Shown here piece after piece: positions 18,520 through 26,062 of a stretch of DNA of 64,000 bases. The notes beneath the pieces were generated by a model. That model worked only from the letters and a program-made list of their open reading frames with translations. It was not told the origin of the DNA and did not search any database. Location: the NCBI RefSeq assembly GCF_000243275.1, contig NZ_CM001437.1, positions 2,673,812 to 2,737,811 on the forward strand, written 5' to 3'. Both the position numbers and the translations under genes were made by a program. The stretch is from Myroides odoratus DSM 2801. Its GTDB lineage: Bacteria > Bacteroidota > Bacteroidia > Flavobacteriales > Flavobacteriaceae. Positions within the stretch are counted from its first letter, which is position 1, and each line of letters opens with the position of its first letter.

Positions 18520-18815
18520 TGAAAAAATATCCTTACCTCGCTTATCTTACTTTCTGTTTTGTTTTTTTTAACGGCACTTCTTGAAAACAGGAGTGAGGCT
18601 GAAGGATAAAAAACAATCCTACGTAAGGGAAGAGCATGTTGTATCATCAAGAGGAAAAGGTTGTGTTTTTTGGGTAATTATCACGTGATCTAGGGGTAGG
18701 GTTGTGGAAAAAATACGCAAGGTGATGAAGTTTTGCCGATTCGTTAAAAAATGTTGTACAATTTGCGAATCATCATTTTATTTGTACTTGTAAACAATAA
18801 AAAAAACTTGAAAGT
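18520..18815. promoter_or_regulatory. Divergent intergenic region with a 10-bp palindrome
   Basis: This region separates pdhB from the small lipoprotein gene. It contains the perfect palindrome ATCACGTGAT (18680-18689), a size and symmetry suited to a dimeric regulator, and a TACAATTTG sequence close to a -7 box (one base too long) some 55 bases before the lipoprotein start. No gene was seen in it. Confidence 0.35.
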
Positions 18816-19184
18816 ATGATGAAAAAGGTAAAGGTTGCACTTGTATGTGCGATGGTTTCAATGGGACTTTATTCATGTAATAGTGATGACAATTCATCAA
18901 GTGGGGATGGATATGAAATTGTAGCTAAAACATCAGATAATGCGCTAATTAATAATATCGTAGTTGTTGAAGATGGAGCTACAGAAACGATTACAGAGCT
19001 TGGTAAAAAAGAATGGTCTAAGTCTTTTTCGGGAAAAAAAGTAGTAGCTGTTTCTGTTACAGGTGGTACAGTTGATGCTGGAGATAAAGCAGGAGTGTTA
19101 ACCTTAGAAGTGGTAAAAGACGGAAAAGTAGTGAAGACATCAAAAGCAGATGGAAGTATTTTAGTAGCAACTATTTCAATGTAA
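18816..19184 (+). CDS. Small lipoprotein of unknown function, paralogue of the next gene
   Basis: I do not recognise a named family. The 122 residues begin with a lipoprotein signal peptide ending in the lipobox LYSC (cysteine at residue 21), followed by an acidic/serine linker and a beta-rich domain. Its shape is an immunoglobulin-like or small beta-sandwich domain: EIVAKTSDNALINNIVVVED, KKEWSKSFSGKKVVAVSVTGG, LTLEVVKDGKVVKT. The protein at 19469 shares the pattern WS[KR]SF[SA]G, a central VAVSV/VAIAV strand and a [LM]T[LV][EQ]V.KDG strand near the C-terminus, so the two are diverged tandem copies. The mature protein should sit in the periplasm or on the outer membrane. A strong terminator separates it from 19469. 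Confidence 0.75.
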   Translation: MMKKVKVALVCAMVSMGLYSCNSDDNSSSGDGYEIVAKTSDNALINNIVVVEDGATETITELGKKEWSKSFSGKKVVAVSVTGGTVDAGDKAGVLTLEVVKDGKVVKTSKADGSILVATISM

Positions 19185-19230
19185 TTCAAATTTACTTTTG
19201 AAAGAAGTATAGCAGCTTCTAAAGATATAA

Positions 19231-19266
19231 AAGGAAGAGTTCAGCCCCGCTGGACTCTTTTTTTGT
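19231..19266 (+). terminator. Intrinsic terminator after the small lipoprotein gene
   Basis: AGAGTTCAGC/GCTGGACTCT (one G-T pair), loop CCC, followed by eight T. It ends the 18816 transcript and keeps it apart from the downstream copy. Confidence 0.85.
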
Positions 19267-19468
19267 TTGTAGTTGAGGCAAAAAAGGGATGATTTGCATC
19301 CTCTTTTTAAGGAATAGCAGAAAATTACATACATAATTCAAGTATATGGATACGATTGCTGATAAGTTTAGTATATAAAGGAGAGAATGGCTGTTTTTTT
19401 GATATAGGGATTAAAGGAAAAATCTTGCGTATTGTAAGAGTTGTAAATAAATTTAAAATCCGTGAATT

Positions 19469-19858
19469 ATGTTGAAAAAAATGAAAATGACAGTGTTAAG
19501 TGTATTGGCTATCGCTATGGGTATGGTTGCTTACGGGCATAAACAAGAGGTAGATTTAGAGGTGAAAGTCGAGCAATCGCTTCGATATCAAGTGACAGTA
19601 GCAACCTCAGAAGAAGCTCGGATAACGAGTATTCAAATCAAAGAAGGAAATAGAGAAACAGAGACTATGGATCATGATGGAAGAAGATGGAGCCGTTCTT
19701 TTGCAGGAGATGTGCCAGTAGCTATAGCTGTTATAGGTCATGCTGTTCAAGGGGAGAGTAGTGCTTCTAAAATGACTGTTCAAGTATTTAAAGATGGTGT
19801 ACTCTTTAGAAATGCAGAGGCGATAGGAGAAAATTTAGTGGCGAATGTCAATTTTTAA
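19469..19858 (+). CDS. Small exported protein of unknown function, paralogue of the preceding lipoprotein
   Basis: A 129-residue protein with a Sec signal peptide (LKKMKMTVLSVLAIAMGMVAYG) but no lipobox cysteine, so it is expected to be released into the periplasm. The mature domain parallels that of the protein at 18816: RITSIQIKEGNRETET, RRWSRSFAGDVPVAIAVIG and MTVQVFKDGVLF align with matching strands there. No known family was recognised. It lies 94 bases upstream of the ATP-grasp operon on the same strand, with no terminator seen between, so it could be its first gene. A role as precursor or binding protein for that pathway is possible but unproven. Confidence 0.7.
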   Translation: MLKKMKMTVLSVLAIAMGMVAYGHKQEVDLEVKVEQSLRYQVTVATSEEARITSIQIKEGNRETETMDHDGRRWSRSFAGDVPVAIAVIGHAVQGESSASKMTVQVFKDGVLFRNAEAIGENLVANVNF

Positions 19859-19952
19859 AGAGCAAATAACTTCTATTAAAAACTCAAATTGCCTTTTGAA
19901 GATATATAGATGTTTTGAAAAGAAATAGTAAAAGACAAAAAAAGTATTATTT

Positions 19953-20891
19953 ATGAATGTACAGGATAAAGATCTAATTGTGATTTTAGGAAATCAAGAA
20001 AATAAGGAGTTTTATCAAAGTATAGTTGAAACATTTAGTAAAGTTGGATGGGAGATTCAAATTCTGAAGTTAGATGTTCATAGTTTGTTTTTTTCAAAGT
20101 TAATTGAACTTAATCCATCGATCGTTTTATTTACACCTTCTGATTTTTCTATTAAACAAAAAGTATATAGTGAATTTGGTTTTGTTCAAGGATTCCTTGA
20201 ATGTCATAATATGAGATATTCTGGCTCTGGTTCTACTGCATCTTTCTTGGGGTCAAATAAATATTTGTCGAAAATTATTTTTCAATCTCTTGGAATAAAA
20301 ACACCTAGATTTATTTATGTTTCCGAAAATCAAACTCCTCCTGATTATGATAAAGTAAAAGAAGAATTGGGATTTAATATTATTATTAAGCCTAATAAGC
20401 TTGGTGATTCTGTAGGAATAAATATCATTAGAAATGAAGATGAGTATTTTGAATGGATTAAAATACTTCAAGAAGAATACCAAAGTGATTTTCTTTTGGA
20501 AGAATTAATAGATAATGATAAAACAGAGTATACAACTGGGATTCTTGAATACGGTAATGATAGTATAAGATTGCCAATCTGTAAGACTAGAACATTTACA
20601 GACTTTTTTTCTCATGAATCAAAAATAAATGGTTTTAATGAAAAGGAATATATAATAGATATAGAGTGTGATACTTATAAAGAAATGCAACGTATAGCAT
20701 ATTTATTGCATAAAGAATTTAAATGTAAAAATTTTTCTCGCACAGACTTTCTTATCGACAAAGAACATAATATTTATGTTCTTGAAATTAACTTACTACC
20801 AGGTCTAATGCCAAATTCTATTTTTCCTCAATTATGTTTGAGAAAGAATATCTCACATGATGAAATTCTACTGTCTTTAATTAATCATTAA
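19953..20891 (+). CDS. ATP-grasp ligase related to D-alanine--D-alanine ligase, substrate pocket altered
   Basis: A 312-residue ATP-grasp enzyme of the Ddl superfamily. Retained features: the central FVQGFLECHNMRYSGSGSTA segment (near residue 77), the ATP-binding lysine in IIIKPNKLGDSVGI (near residue 146), and Mg ligands in FSRTDFLID and EINLLPG (E278, N280). Changed features: the N-terminal GGxSxExxVS loop that holds the first D-Ala is gone (ILGNQENKEFYQS instead), HGxxGEDG reads YSEFG, and the omega-loop tyrosine is replaced (TDFFSHESKI). ATP chemistry should therefore work on a different amino or carboxyl substrate. It is the first gene of a tightly packed operon with the SHMT-like, methyltransferase and DdlA-like genes. 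Composition is AT-rich. Confidence 0.82.
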   Translation: MNVQDKDLIVILGNQENKEFYQSIVETFSKVGWEIQILKLDVHSLFFSKLIELNPSIVLFTPSDFSIKQKVYSEFGFVQGFLECHNMRYSGSGSTASFLGSNKYLSKIIFQSLGIKTPRFIYVSENQTPPDYDKVKEELGFNIIIKPNKLGDSVGINIIRNEDEYFEWIKILQEEYQSDFLLEELIDNDKTEYTTGILEYGNDSIRLPICKTRTFTDFFSHESKINGFNEKEYIIDIECDTYKEMQRIAYLLHKEFKCKNFSRTDFLIDKEHNIYVLEINLLPGLMPNSIFPQLCLRKNISHDEILLSLINH

Positions 20892-20925
20892 TACAAGAAT
20901 ATTATCCAAATTTAAAAATAATTAT

Positions 20926-22164
20926 ATGAAAGAAATTTATTTGATTAAAAAAACTAAAAAACTACTGGATCGCCATGAAAAATGGATGTCTCAAACCATA
21001 AATCTTATAGCAAGCGAGAATTTGCTCAGTCCATTGGCTAAAAATTGTTTGATATCTGATTTAGGTAATAGAGTAGCAGAAGGATGGATTGGGGAAAGGA
21101 TTTTTCCTGGAATTAAATATTATGATGAAATTGAACAAATAGGAATAGATATAGTCAAGCAGATGTTTTGTTGTGATTTTGTGGACTTACGCCCTATTTC
21201 AGGGACTCATGCTAATATGATTGTTTATACAGCCTTTACTAATCCTAATGATAAAGTGTTATCTTTTTCAATTAAAAATGGAGGACATATTAGTATGAGT
21301 GGAGGAACGCCCAAAAATATGTTTAAACTACAAGTATTAGGTATTCCTGTCAGTAATGATGGTTTTACTATTGATGTACCACGCACTTTAGAGGTCATTA
21401 TGCAAGAAAAACCAAAACTAGTTATTATGGGGGGATCTGTTTTATTGTTTAGACAAGAAATAAAAGAAATAGTAAAGTTATGTAAATCACTAGATATTTT
21501 AACCATTTTTGACGCTTCACATGTAGCAGGATTAATAGCTACTGGAGATTATGAAAACCCAATGAAAGACGGTATAGATATAATGACCTTTTCTACATGT
21601 AAGACAATTCCAGGCCCCCAACACGCTATAATCGTTGCTAATGGAAAATATGGTGAAATTATAAAAAAGACAACTTTTCCTTCAACAGTATCTGGACATC
21701 ATTTACACGAAACAGTAAGTGCTGTAGTAACTTTACTTGAATTGAAACTTTTTGGGAAGAATTATATACATAATGTTGTATTAAATTCAAAGGCCTTGGC
21801 AAGGGAGCTTAGTAATCTAGATATGAATATTTTGTTTAAGGATAAAGATTTTACAGAGACACATATGTTGTTGATGAGGAATAAGTCTAAATATGAAACA
21901 AAAGAATTAGAAAAGAGGTTTGAGAAAGCAAATATAATTTTTAACAGAAACATCTTGCCAGGTGATGTAGGATTTAAAAATCCTTCGGGTTTTCGGATAG
22001 GTACTCCAGAAATAACTAGAATAGGTATGACAGAGGTGGATATGCCTGTGATAGCACAATTTATCTCAGATGTATATTATGGGAAGAAAAGTATCGAGAA
22101 GGTTAAGAACGAAGTTGTTTCTTTTAGAAAAGATTTTCAAACTGTGAAATATTGTTATGAATGA
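20926..22164 (+). CDS. PLP-dependent enzyme of the serine hydroxymethyltransferase fold, non-canonical active site
   Basis: Fold-type I PLP enzyme related to GlyA, 412 residues. SHMT landmarks kept: INLIASENLLSP (residues 25-36), LRPISGTHANM (residue 88 on), GGH stacking histidine (H121), DASHVAGL (D196, H199), PLP lysine K226 in TFSTCKTIPGP, and the carboxylate-binding RIGTPEITRIG. Changed: the classic YAEGYPGKRYYGG reads VAEGWIGERIFPG, so two active-site tyrosines are V50 and F60, and the TTTHK histidine is C225. Catalysis on a glycine-like substrate is still likely, but folate-dependent serine synthesis is doubtful. Side activities of this fold (aldol cleavage, transaldol transfer, alanine racemisation) fit a biosynthetic role beside Ddl-type ligases. 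The stop overlaps the next gene by 4 bases. Confidence 0.85.
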   Translation: MKEIYLIKKTKKLLDRHEKWMSQTINLIASENLLSPLAKNCLISDLGNRVAEGWIGERIFPGIKYYDEIEQIGIDIVKQMFCCDFVDLRPISGTHANMIVYTAFTNPNDKVLSFSIKNGGHISMSGGTPKNMFKLQVLGIPVSNDGFTIDVPRTLEVIMQEKPKLVIMGGSVLLFRQEIKEIVKLCKSLDILTIFDASHVAGLIATGDYENPMKDGIDIMTFSTCKTIPGPQHAIIVANGKYGEIIKKTTFPSTVSGHHLHETVSAVVTLLELKLFGKNYIHNVVLNSKALARELSNLDMNILFKDKDFTETHMLLMRNKSKYETKELEKRFEKANIIFNRNILPGDVGFKNPSGFRIGTPEITRIGMTEVDMPVIAQFISDVYYGKKSIEKVKNEVVSFRKDFQTVKYCYE

Positions 22165-22883
22165 TGGAGTTGAGTAAATATGAGAATGAAGATTTTGTTC
22201 AAGCTTATATGGCATTATGGTCATATGGGTATTTAAATAATTATGCCTATTCAGAAGGATTATATCGAACTATAATATCATTAGTTGTAAGCAATTTAGA
22301 AGAAACTAATAAAAAAAAGATTTTAGATGTTGGCTGTGGTGTTGGAAGGACGACTTTTGATTTGGCAAAGGTTTATAAGAAAAGTTTTATTATAGCTCTT
22401 GATGAATCAAAAAAAATGATTGAAACTGCAAAGGAGATTAATTCATCAAGCTATAAAGGGAAAAAGATTTCTTTAGCGAATAGGGGCTTTAAAGACTTAA
22501 AATTACCGAGTTTTTCGTTTCCGAATATTAAGTTTTTGTGCGAAAATTTTGAGCGATACAATTTTGTAGATAATAATTTTGATTTAATAGTCAATGTGAA
22601 TTATTTGGATAGATGTGGCTCCATAGAATATAATATCAAAAAATTTTTTAAAATTCTAGCAGATGATGGACTTGTTGTAGGTTGCTCTCCCTTAAATTTT
22701 CAAAATGAGGATTCTTGGGAAACGTATAAAAGTGTGGATAATCTGAGAGAAGTAATAGAAAAAACGGGTTTTGAGATTATCGATATGTTTGATAATCTCG
22801 TCTATAAAGAAATTTTAGATGCTCGCGAATCTTTTGAAGAGTATAAGGTTGTTTGTTATGTACTGAAAAAAAAGACAAAATAA
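22161..22883 (+). CDS. Class I SAM-dependent methyltransferase
   Basis: A 240-residue Rossmann-fold methyltransferase. The SAM motif I is KILDVGCGVGRTTFDL (residues 53-68) with the acidic ribose-binding residue in FIIALDESKKMIE, and the post-motif strand is DLIVNVNYLDRCGSIEYN. The N-terminal about 45 residues are alpha-helical and aromatic-rich, probably a substrate lid. The methyl acceptor is unknown; given its neighbours it may be an amino acid or small peptide. It starts at ATG 22161 (or the overlapping 22164), inside the stop of the SHMT-like gene, a clear case of translational coupling. The DdlA-like gene follows after 4 bases. Confidence 0.85.
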   Translation: MMELSKYENEDFVQAYMALWSYGYLNNYAYSEGLYRTIISLVVSNLEETNKKKILDVGCGVGRTTFDLAKVYKKSFIIALDESKKMIETAKEINSSSYKGKKISLANRGFKDLKLPSFSFPNIKFLCENFERYNFVDNNFDLIVNVNYLDRCGSIEYNIKKFFKILADDGLVVGCSPLNFQNEDSWETYKSVDNLREVIEKTGFEIIDMFDNLVYKEILDARESFEEYKVVCYVLKKKTK

Positions 22884-22887
22884 AAAG

Positions 22888-23946
22888 ATGAAACAAAAAG
22901 TTGCTATAGTATTTGGAGGTAGATCTCCAGAATATGAAGTGTCCTTAATCTCGGCTACTACTATTTATAATGCAATTAATAAATTTCAATTTGAAGTTCT
23001 TCTTTTGGGAAATAATAAAAAAGGACAATGGTATTATAATTGTGAATATGCAAAAGAACAAGTAGATTTGACAGTAGATGACTACTTTAGTCAGGCACGA
23101 AAAGTACATATACAAGAGGATCAGGGGAATGGATTAATTGTCGATAGCCAAACTCATGAAGTATTAGCTATTTTTACTGTTGTTTTTCCTATTATACATG
23201 GTGGTTTTGGTGAAGATGGAACTTTACAAGGTTTTTTTAGATTTCTCGGTATTTCTTGCGTAGGTTCTAGTGTTTTGGGATCTTCAATTTGTATGGATAA
23301 AGAAATAACGAAACGCATTTTAAAAGATAATGGGATTCCTATTACTCGGTTTATCACTTTATATGAAGTAAATAAAGAAATAATAACCTTTAATCAAATT
23401 GTAAAGGAACTTGGTAGTCCCTTTTTTGTGAAACCTTGTAATGCTGGATCTTCTTTTGGAGTATCTAAAGTTTATAATAGTAGAGATTTTACAGTAGCAT
23501 TAGATCTCGCTTTTCGATTTGATACTAAGATTTTGATTGAGGAGGCAATTGAAGGAAAAGAAATAGAATGTAGTATTTTAGGAAACGAGAAACCTATTTC
23601 TTCTTCTCTTGGTGAAATAGTTACAAGTACAGATTTTTACTCTTACGATGTAAAATACTGTAATACATCTAAGGCTACAATGAAAATTCCTGCTGATGTT
23701 CTTGTTGAAATTTCTGAGAAAATTAGATTGTGTGCTCTAAAAGCTTATCAAGTTGTTTGTTGTGAGGGTTTTGCTCGCATTGATTTTTTTTTAAAAGCAG
23801 ATGGAGATTTTGTTGTTAATGAGATTAATACACTACCAGGGTTTACGCCTTATAGCATGTATCCTAAACTCTTTGAATATTCTGGTTTATCAGTATCTGA
23901 TTTGCTTTCAGAATTAATAAGGTTAGCGTTAGAAAAAAAAAGATAG
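22888..23946 (+). CDS. ddlA: D-alanine--D-alanine ligase, DdlA type
   Basis: Full-length (352 residues) ATP-grasp ligase that joins two D-alanines for the peptidoglycan pentapeptide. All family motifs are present: VFGGRSPEYEVSLISA (E15), FPIIHGGFGEDGTLQG, FVKPCNAGSSFGVSK, the omega loop DFYSYDVKY with the specificity tyrosine Y253, ARIDFFL and NEINTLPGFT. By recall it is unusually close to E. coli DdlA and unlike the usual housekeeping flavobacterial Ddl, so it is probably a second, acquired copy. At the end of the accessory operon it may supply D-Ala-D-Ala as a building block, or act as an insensitive enzyme protecting the cell from the product. It is AT-rich like its neighbours. Confidence 0.92.
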   Translation: MKQKVAIVFGGRSPEYEVSLISATTIYNAINKFQFEVLLLGNNKKGQWYYNCEYAKEQVDLTVDDYFSQARKVHIQEDQGNGLIVDSQTHEVLAIFTVVFPIIHGGFGEDGTLQGFFRFLGISCVGSSVLGSSICMDKEITKRILKDNGIPITRFITLYEVNKEIITFNQIVKELGSPFFVKPCNAGSSFGVSKVYNSRDFTVALDLAFRFDTKILIEEAIEGKEIECSILGNEKPISSSLGEIVTSTDFYSYDVKYCNTSKATMKIPADVLVEISEKIRLCALKAYQVVCCEGFARIDFFLKADGDFVVNEINTLPGFTPYSMYPKLFEYSGLSVSDLLSELIRLALEKKR

Positions 23947-24212
23947 TTTAATTTTTATTCATGTTTAGATGATGTGTCTTACTTTTATCTAGTTTCAATT
24001 AAATTACAAACTTTTTAATTTTTTGTCTTTTGTTTCAAAGAATGAATATTTGAAGGACAAAATCACAATAAAGATTATGACTTATTAGGCGATTTAGTAA
24101 ATTTTATTTGGTTAATTCAAACTAAATTAGTATGCTTGCATAGTAAAAAGTTCGAAATTAATTCTTATTTTCGTTCACAAGTAATATTGTAAAACAAAAA
24201 ACTATAATAATA
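23947..24212. other. Intergenic region between the accessory operon and etfB
   Basis: No gene was seen. The segment marks the end of the AT-rich operon and must carry the etfBA promoter. TAATATTG (one mismatch to TAnnTTTG) about 20 bases before etfB and TATTTTCG further up are candidates. Confidence 0.4.
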
Positions 24213-24959
24213 ATGAAGATATTAGTTTGCATCAGCCACGTGCCTGATACTACATCAAAAATCAATTTCACAAATGGTGATGCTGAATTTGATACAAATG
24301 GGGTACAATTTGTGATCAATGCTAACGACGAGTATGCATTAACACGTGCCATTTGGTTTAAAGAAAAACAAGGAGCTACAGTTACTGTAGTAAATGTTGG
24401 AGGAGCTGACACAGAACCTACATTGAGAAAAGCATTGGCTATTGGTGCCGATGAAGCAATCCGTGTAAATGCTGTGCCTACTGATGGTTTATTCGTTGCA
24501 AAGCAATTAGCTGAAGTAGTGAAAAACGGAGGATATGATTTAGTATTAGCTGGAAAAGAATCATTAGACTACAATGGTGGAATGGTTCCTGGAATGTTAG
24601 CTGCTATCTTAGGATATGACTTCATCAATTCATGCGAAGGTATGGATGTTGATGGAACAGCTGTAAAAGCAATCCGTCAAATTGATGGTGGTAAAGAAAC
24701 AATATCTGGAAAATTACCAATGGTTATCGGAGGGCAAAAAGGATTAGTAGATGAGAAAGATCTACGTATTCCAAATATGCGTGGAATTATGGCTGCTAGA
24801 ACAAAAGCATTAACGGTGCTTGAGCCAGTTGGAGCGGATGCTGCAACTAAAGCAGTTAAATTCGAGAAACCAGCTGCGAAATCAGCTTGTAAAATGATTG
24901 CTCCTGATAACTTAGATGAGTTAATCAATTTGTTACACAACGAAGCAAAAGTGATCTAA
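24213..24959 (+). CDS. etfB: Electron transfer flavoprotein subunit beta
   Basis: Beta subunit of the soluble FAD/AMP heterodimer that carries electrons from acyl-CoA dehydrogenases to the quinone pool. Its 248 residues match the family. Visible are the N-terminal MKILVCISHVPDTTSKINF, ANDEYALTRAIWFKEKQGATVTVV, the GGADTEPTLRKALAIGADEAI segment, and the ETF-beta signature region DLVLAGKESLDYNGGMVPGMLA. etfA follows after 32 bases in the same direction and is certainly cotranscribed. Confidence 0.96.
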   Translation: MKILVCISHVPDTTSKINFTNGDAEFDTNGVQFVINANDEYALTRAIWFKEKQGATVTVVNVGGADTEPTLRKALAIGADEAIRVNAVPTDGLFVAKQLAEVVKNGGYDLVLAGKESLDYNGGMVPGMLAAILGYDFINSCEGMDVDGTAVKAIRQIDGGKETISGKLPMVIGGQKGLVDEKDLRIPNMRGIMAARTKALTVLEPVGADAATKAVKFEKPAAKSACKMIAPDNLDELINLLHNEAKVI

Positions 24960-24991
24960 TCTAGTAGTTTTTAACCTTAAAAAGAAAAAGT

Positions 24992-25960
24992 ATGTCAGTT
25001 TTAATATATGCTGAATCAGCAGAAGGAAAATTTAAAAAAGTAGCATTAGAATTAGCTTCTTATGCGAAGAAAGTAGCAGAATCAATGGGAACAACGGTTA
25101 CTGCTGTAACAGTTAATGCTGCTGATGTTAGCGAATTAGGAAAATATGGTGTTGATAAAGTATTAAAAGTATCTAGCGATAAATTAAATACATTCAACGC
25201 AAAAGCATATGCAGATGTAATTAAACAAGCAGCTCAAAAAGAGGGGGCTAAAGTAGTTGTATTATCTTCTTCAACAGATAGTTTATACGCTGCTCCAGCA
25301 GTTGCAATTGGATTGAATGCAGGTTTTGCATCAAACGTAATTGCTTTACCTGAAAGTACTGCTCCATTTGTAGTAAAAAGAACAGGATTCTCAAACAAAG
25401 CATTTAATTTTACTGAAATTAGTTCAGATGTAAAAGTAATTGCTTTAGGGAAAAATTCATTTGGATTGGTTGAAACTTCTGGTGCTGCGGCTGCAGAAGA
25501 TTTTGCTCCAAGTTTAAATGATGCAGACTTCAGCTTAAAAGTAGAAGGAGTAGAGAAAGTATCTGGAAAAGTAACGATCGCGGATGCGGATATCGTAGTA
25601 TCAGGTGGGCGTGGTATGAAAGGACCAGAAAACTGGGGAATGTTAGAAGATTTAGCTGAAGTATTAGGAGCTGCACTAGCTTGTTCTAAACCTGTATCGG
25701 ATGTGGGATGGAGATCGCACGAAGAGCACGTAGGACAAACAGGAAAACCAGTAGCAGCAAACCTTTATATCGCTGTAGGTATTTCTGGTGCAATCCAACA
25801 CATTGCTGGGGTGAACTCATCTAAAGTGAAAGTAGTAATCAACACAGATCCAGAAGCTCCTTTCTTTAAAGTAGCAGATTACGGAATCGTAGGAGATGCT
25901 TTCCAAGTATTACCTCAATTAGTAGAGAAATTAAAAGAATTCAAAGCGAAAAACGCGTAA
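24992..25960 (+). CDS. etfA: Electron transfer flavoprotein subunit alpha
   Basis: Alpha subunit that binds the redox-active FAD. The N-terminal domain parallels EtfB. The C-terminal FAD domain carries the family signature: VSGGRGMKGPENWGMLEDLA near residue 205, SKPVSDVGWRSHEEHVGQTGK, LYIAVGISGAIQHIAG near residue 255 and NTDPEAPFFKVADYGIVGD near residue 285. Its 322 residues are full length. A strong bulged-stem terminator follows 33 bases after the stop, so etfBA is a two-gene operon, without an acyl-CoA dehydrogenase beside it. Confidence 0.97.
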   Translation: MSVLIYAESAEGKFKKVALELASYAKKVAESMGTTVTAVTVNAADVSELGKYGVDKVLKVSSDKLNTFNAKAYADVIKQAAQKEGAKVVVLSSSTDSLYAAPAVAIGLNAGFASNVIALPESTAPFVVKRTGFSNKAFNFTEISSDVKVIALGKNSFGLVETSGAAAAEDFAPSLNDADFSLKVEGVEKVSGKVTIADADIVVSGGRGMKGPENWGMLEDLAEVLGAALACSKPVSDVGWRSHEEHVGQTGKPVAANLYIAVGISGAIQHIAGVNSSKVKVVINTDPEAPFFKVADYGIVGDAFQVLPQLVEKLKEFKAKNA

Positions 25961-25992
25961 TCAGCATTTTTTGATTTAGATAATTGACTTAG

Positions 25993-26045
25993 ACAGTAAC
26001 TAAAATCTAAAGATTGTTTATCTTTGATTTAGTTACTGTTTTTTG
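25993..26045 (+). terminator. Intrinsic terminator of etfBA
   Basis: ACAGTAACTAAAATC... pairs with ...GATTTAGTTACTGT over about 20 bases with two small bulges, followed by six T. Convincing rho-independent terminator. Confidence 0.85.
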
Positions 26046-26062
26046 TTTTTATAAAGAAAATT

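Noticed and set aside
19469..23946. Graspetide-type RiPP cluster (small protein plus ATP-grasp)
   Set aside because: The ATP-grasp proteins are of Ddl type rather than MvdC/D type, and the small protein lacks a leader-core layout with repeated acidic cores.
19953..23946. Mycosporine-like amino acid cluster
   Set aside because: A Ddl-like ligase and a methyltransferase recall MysD/MysB, but no cyclase (MysA) or MysC-type gene is present.
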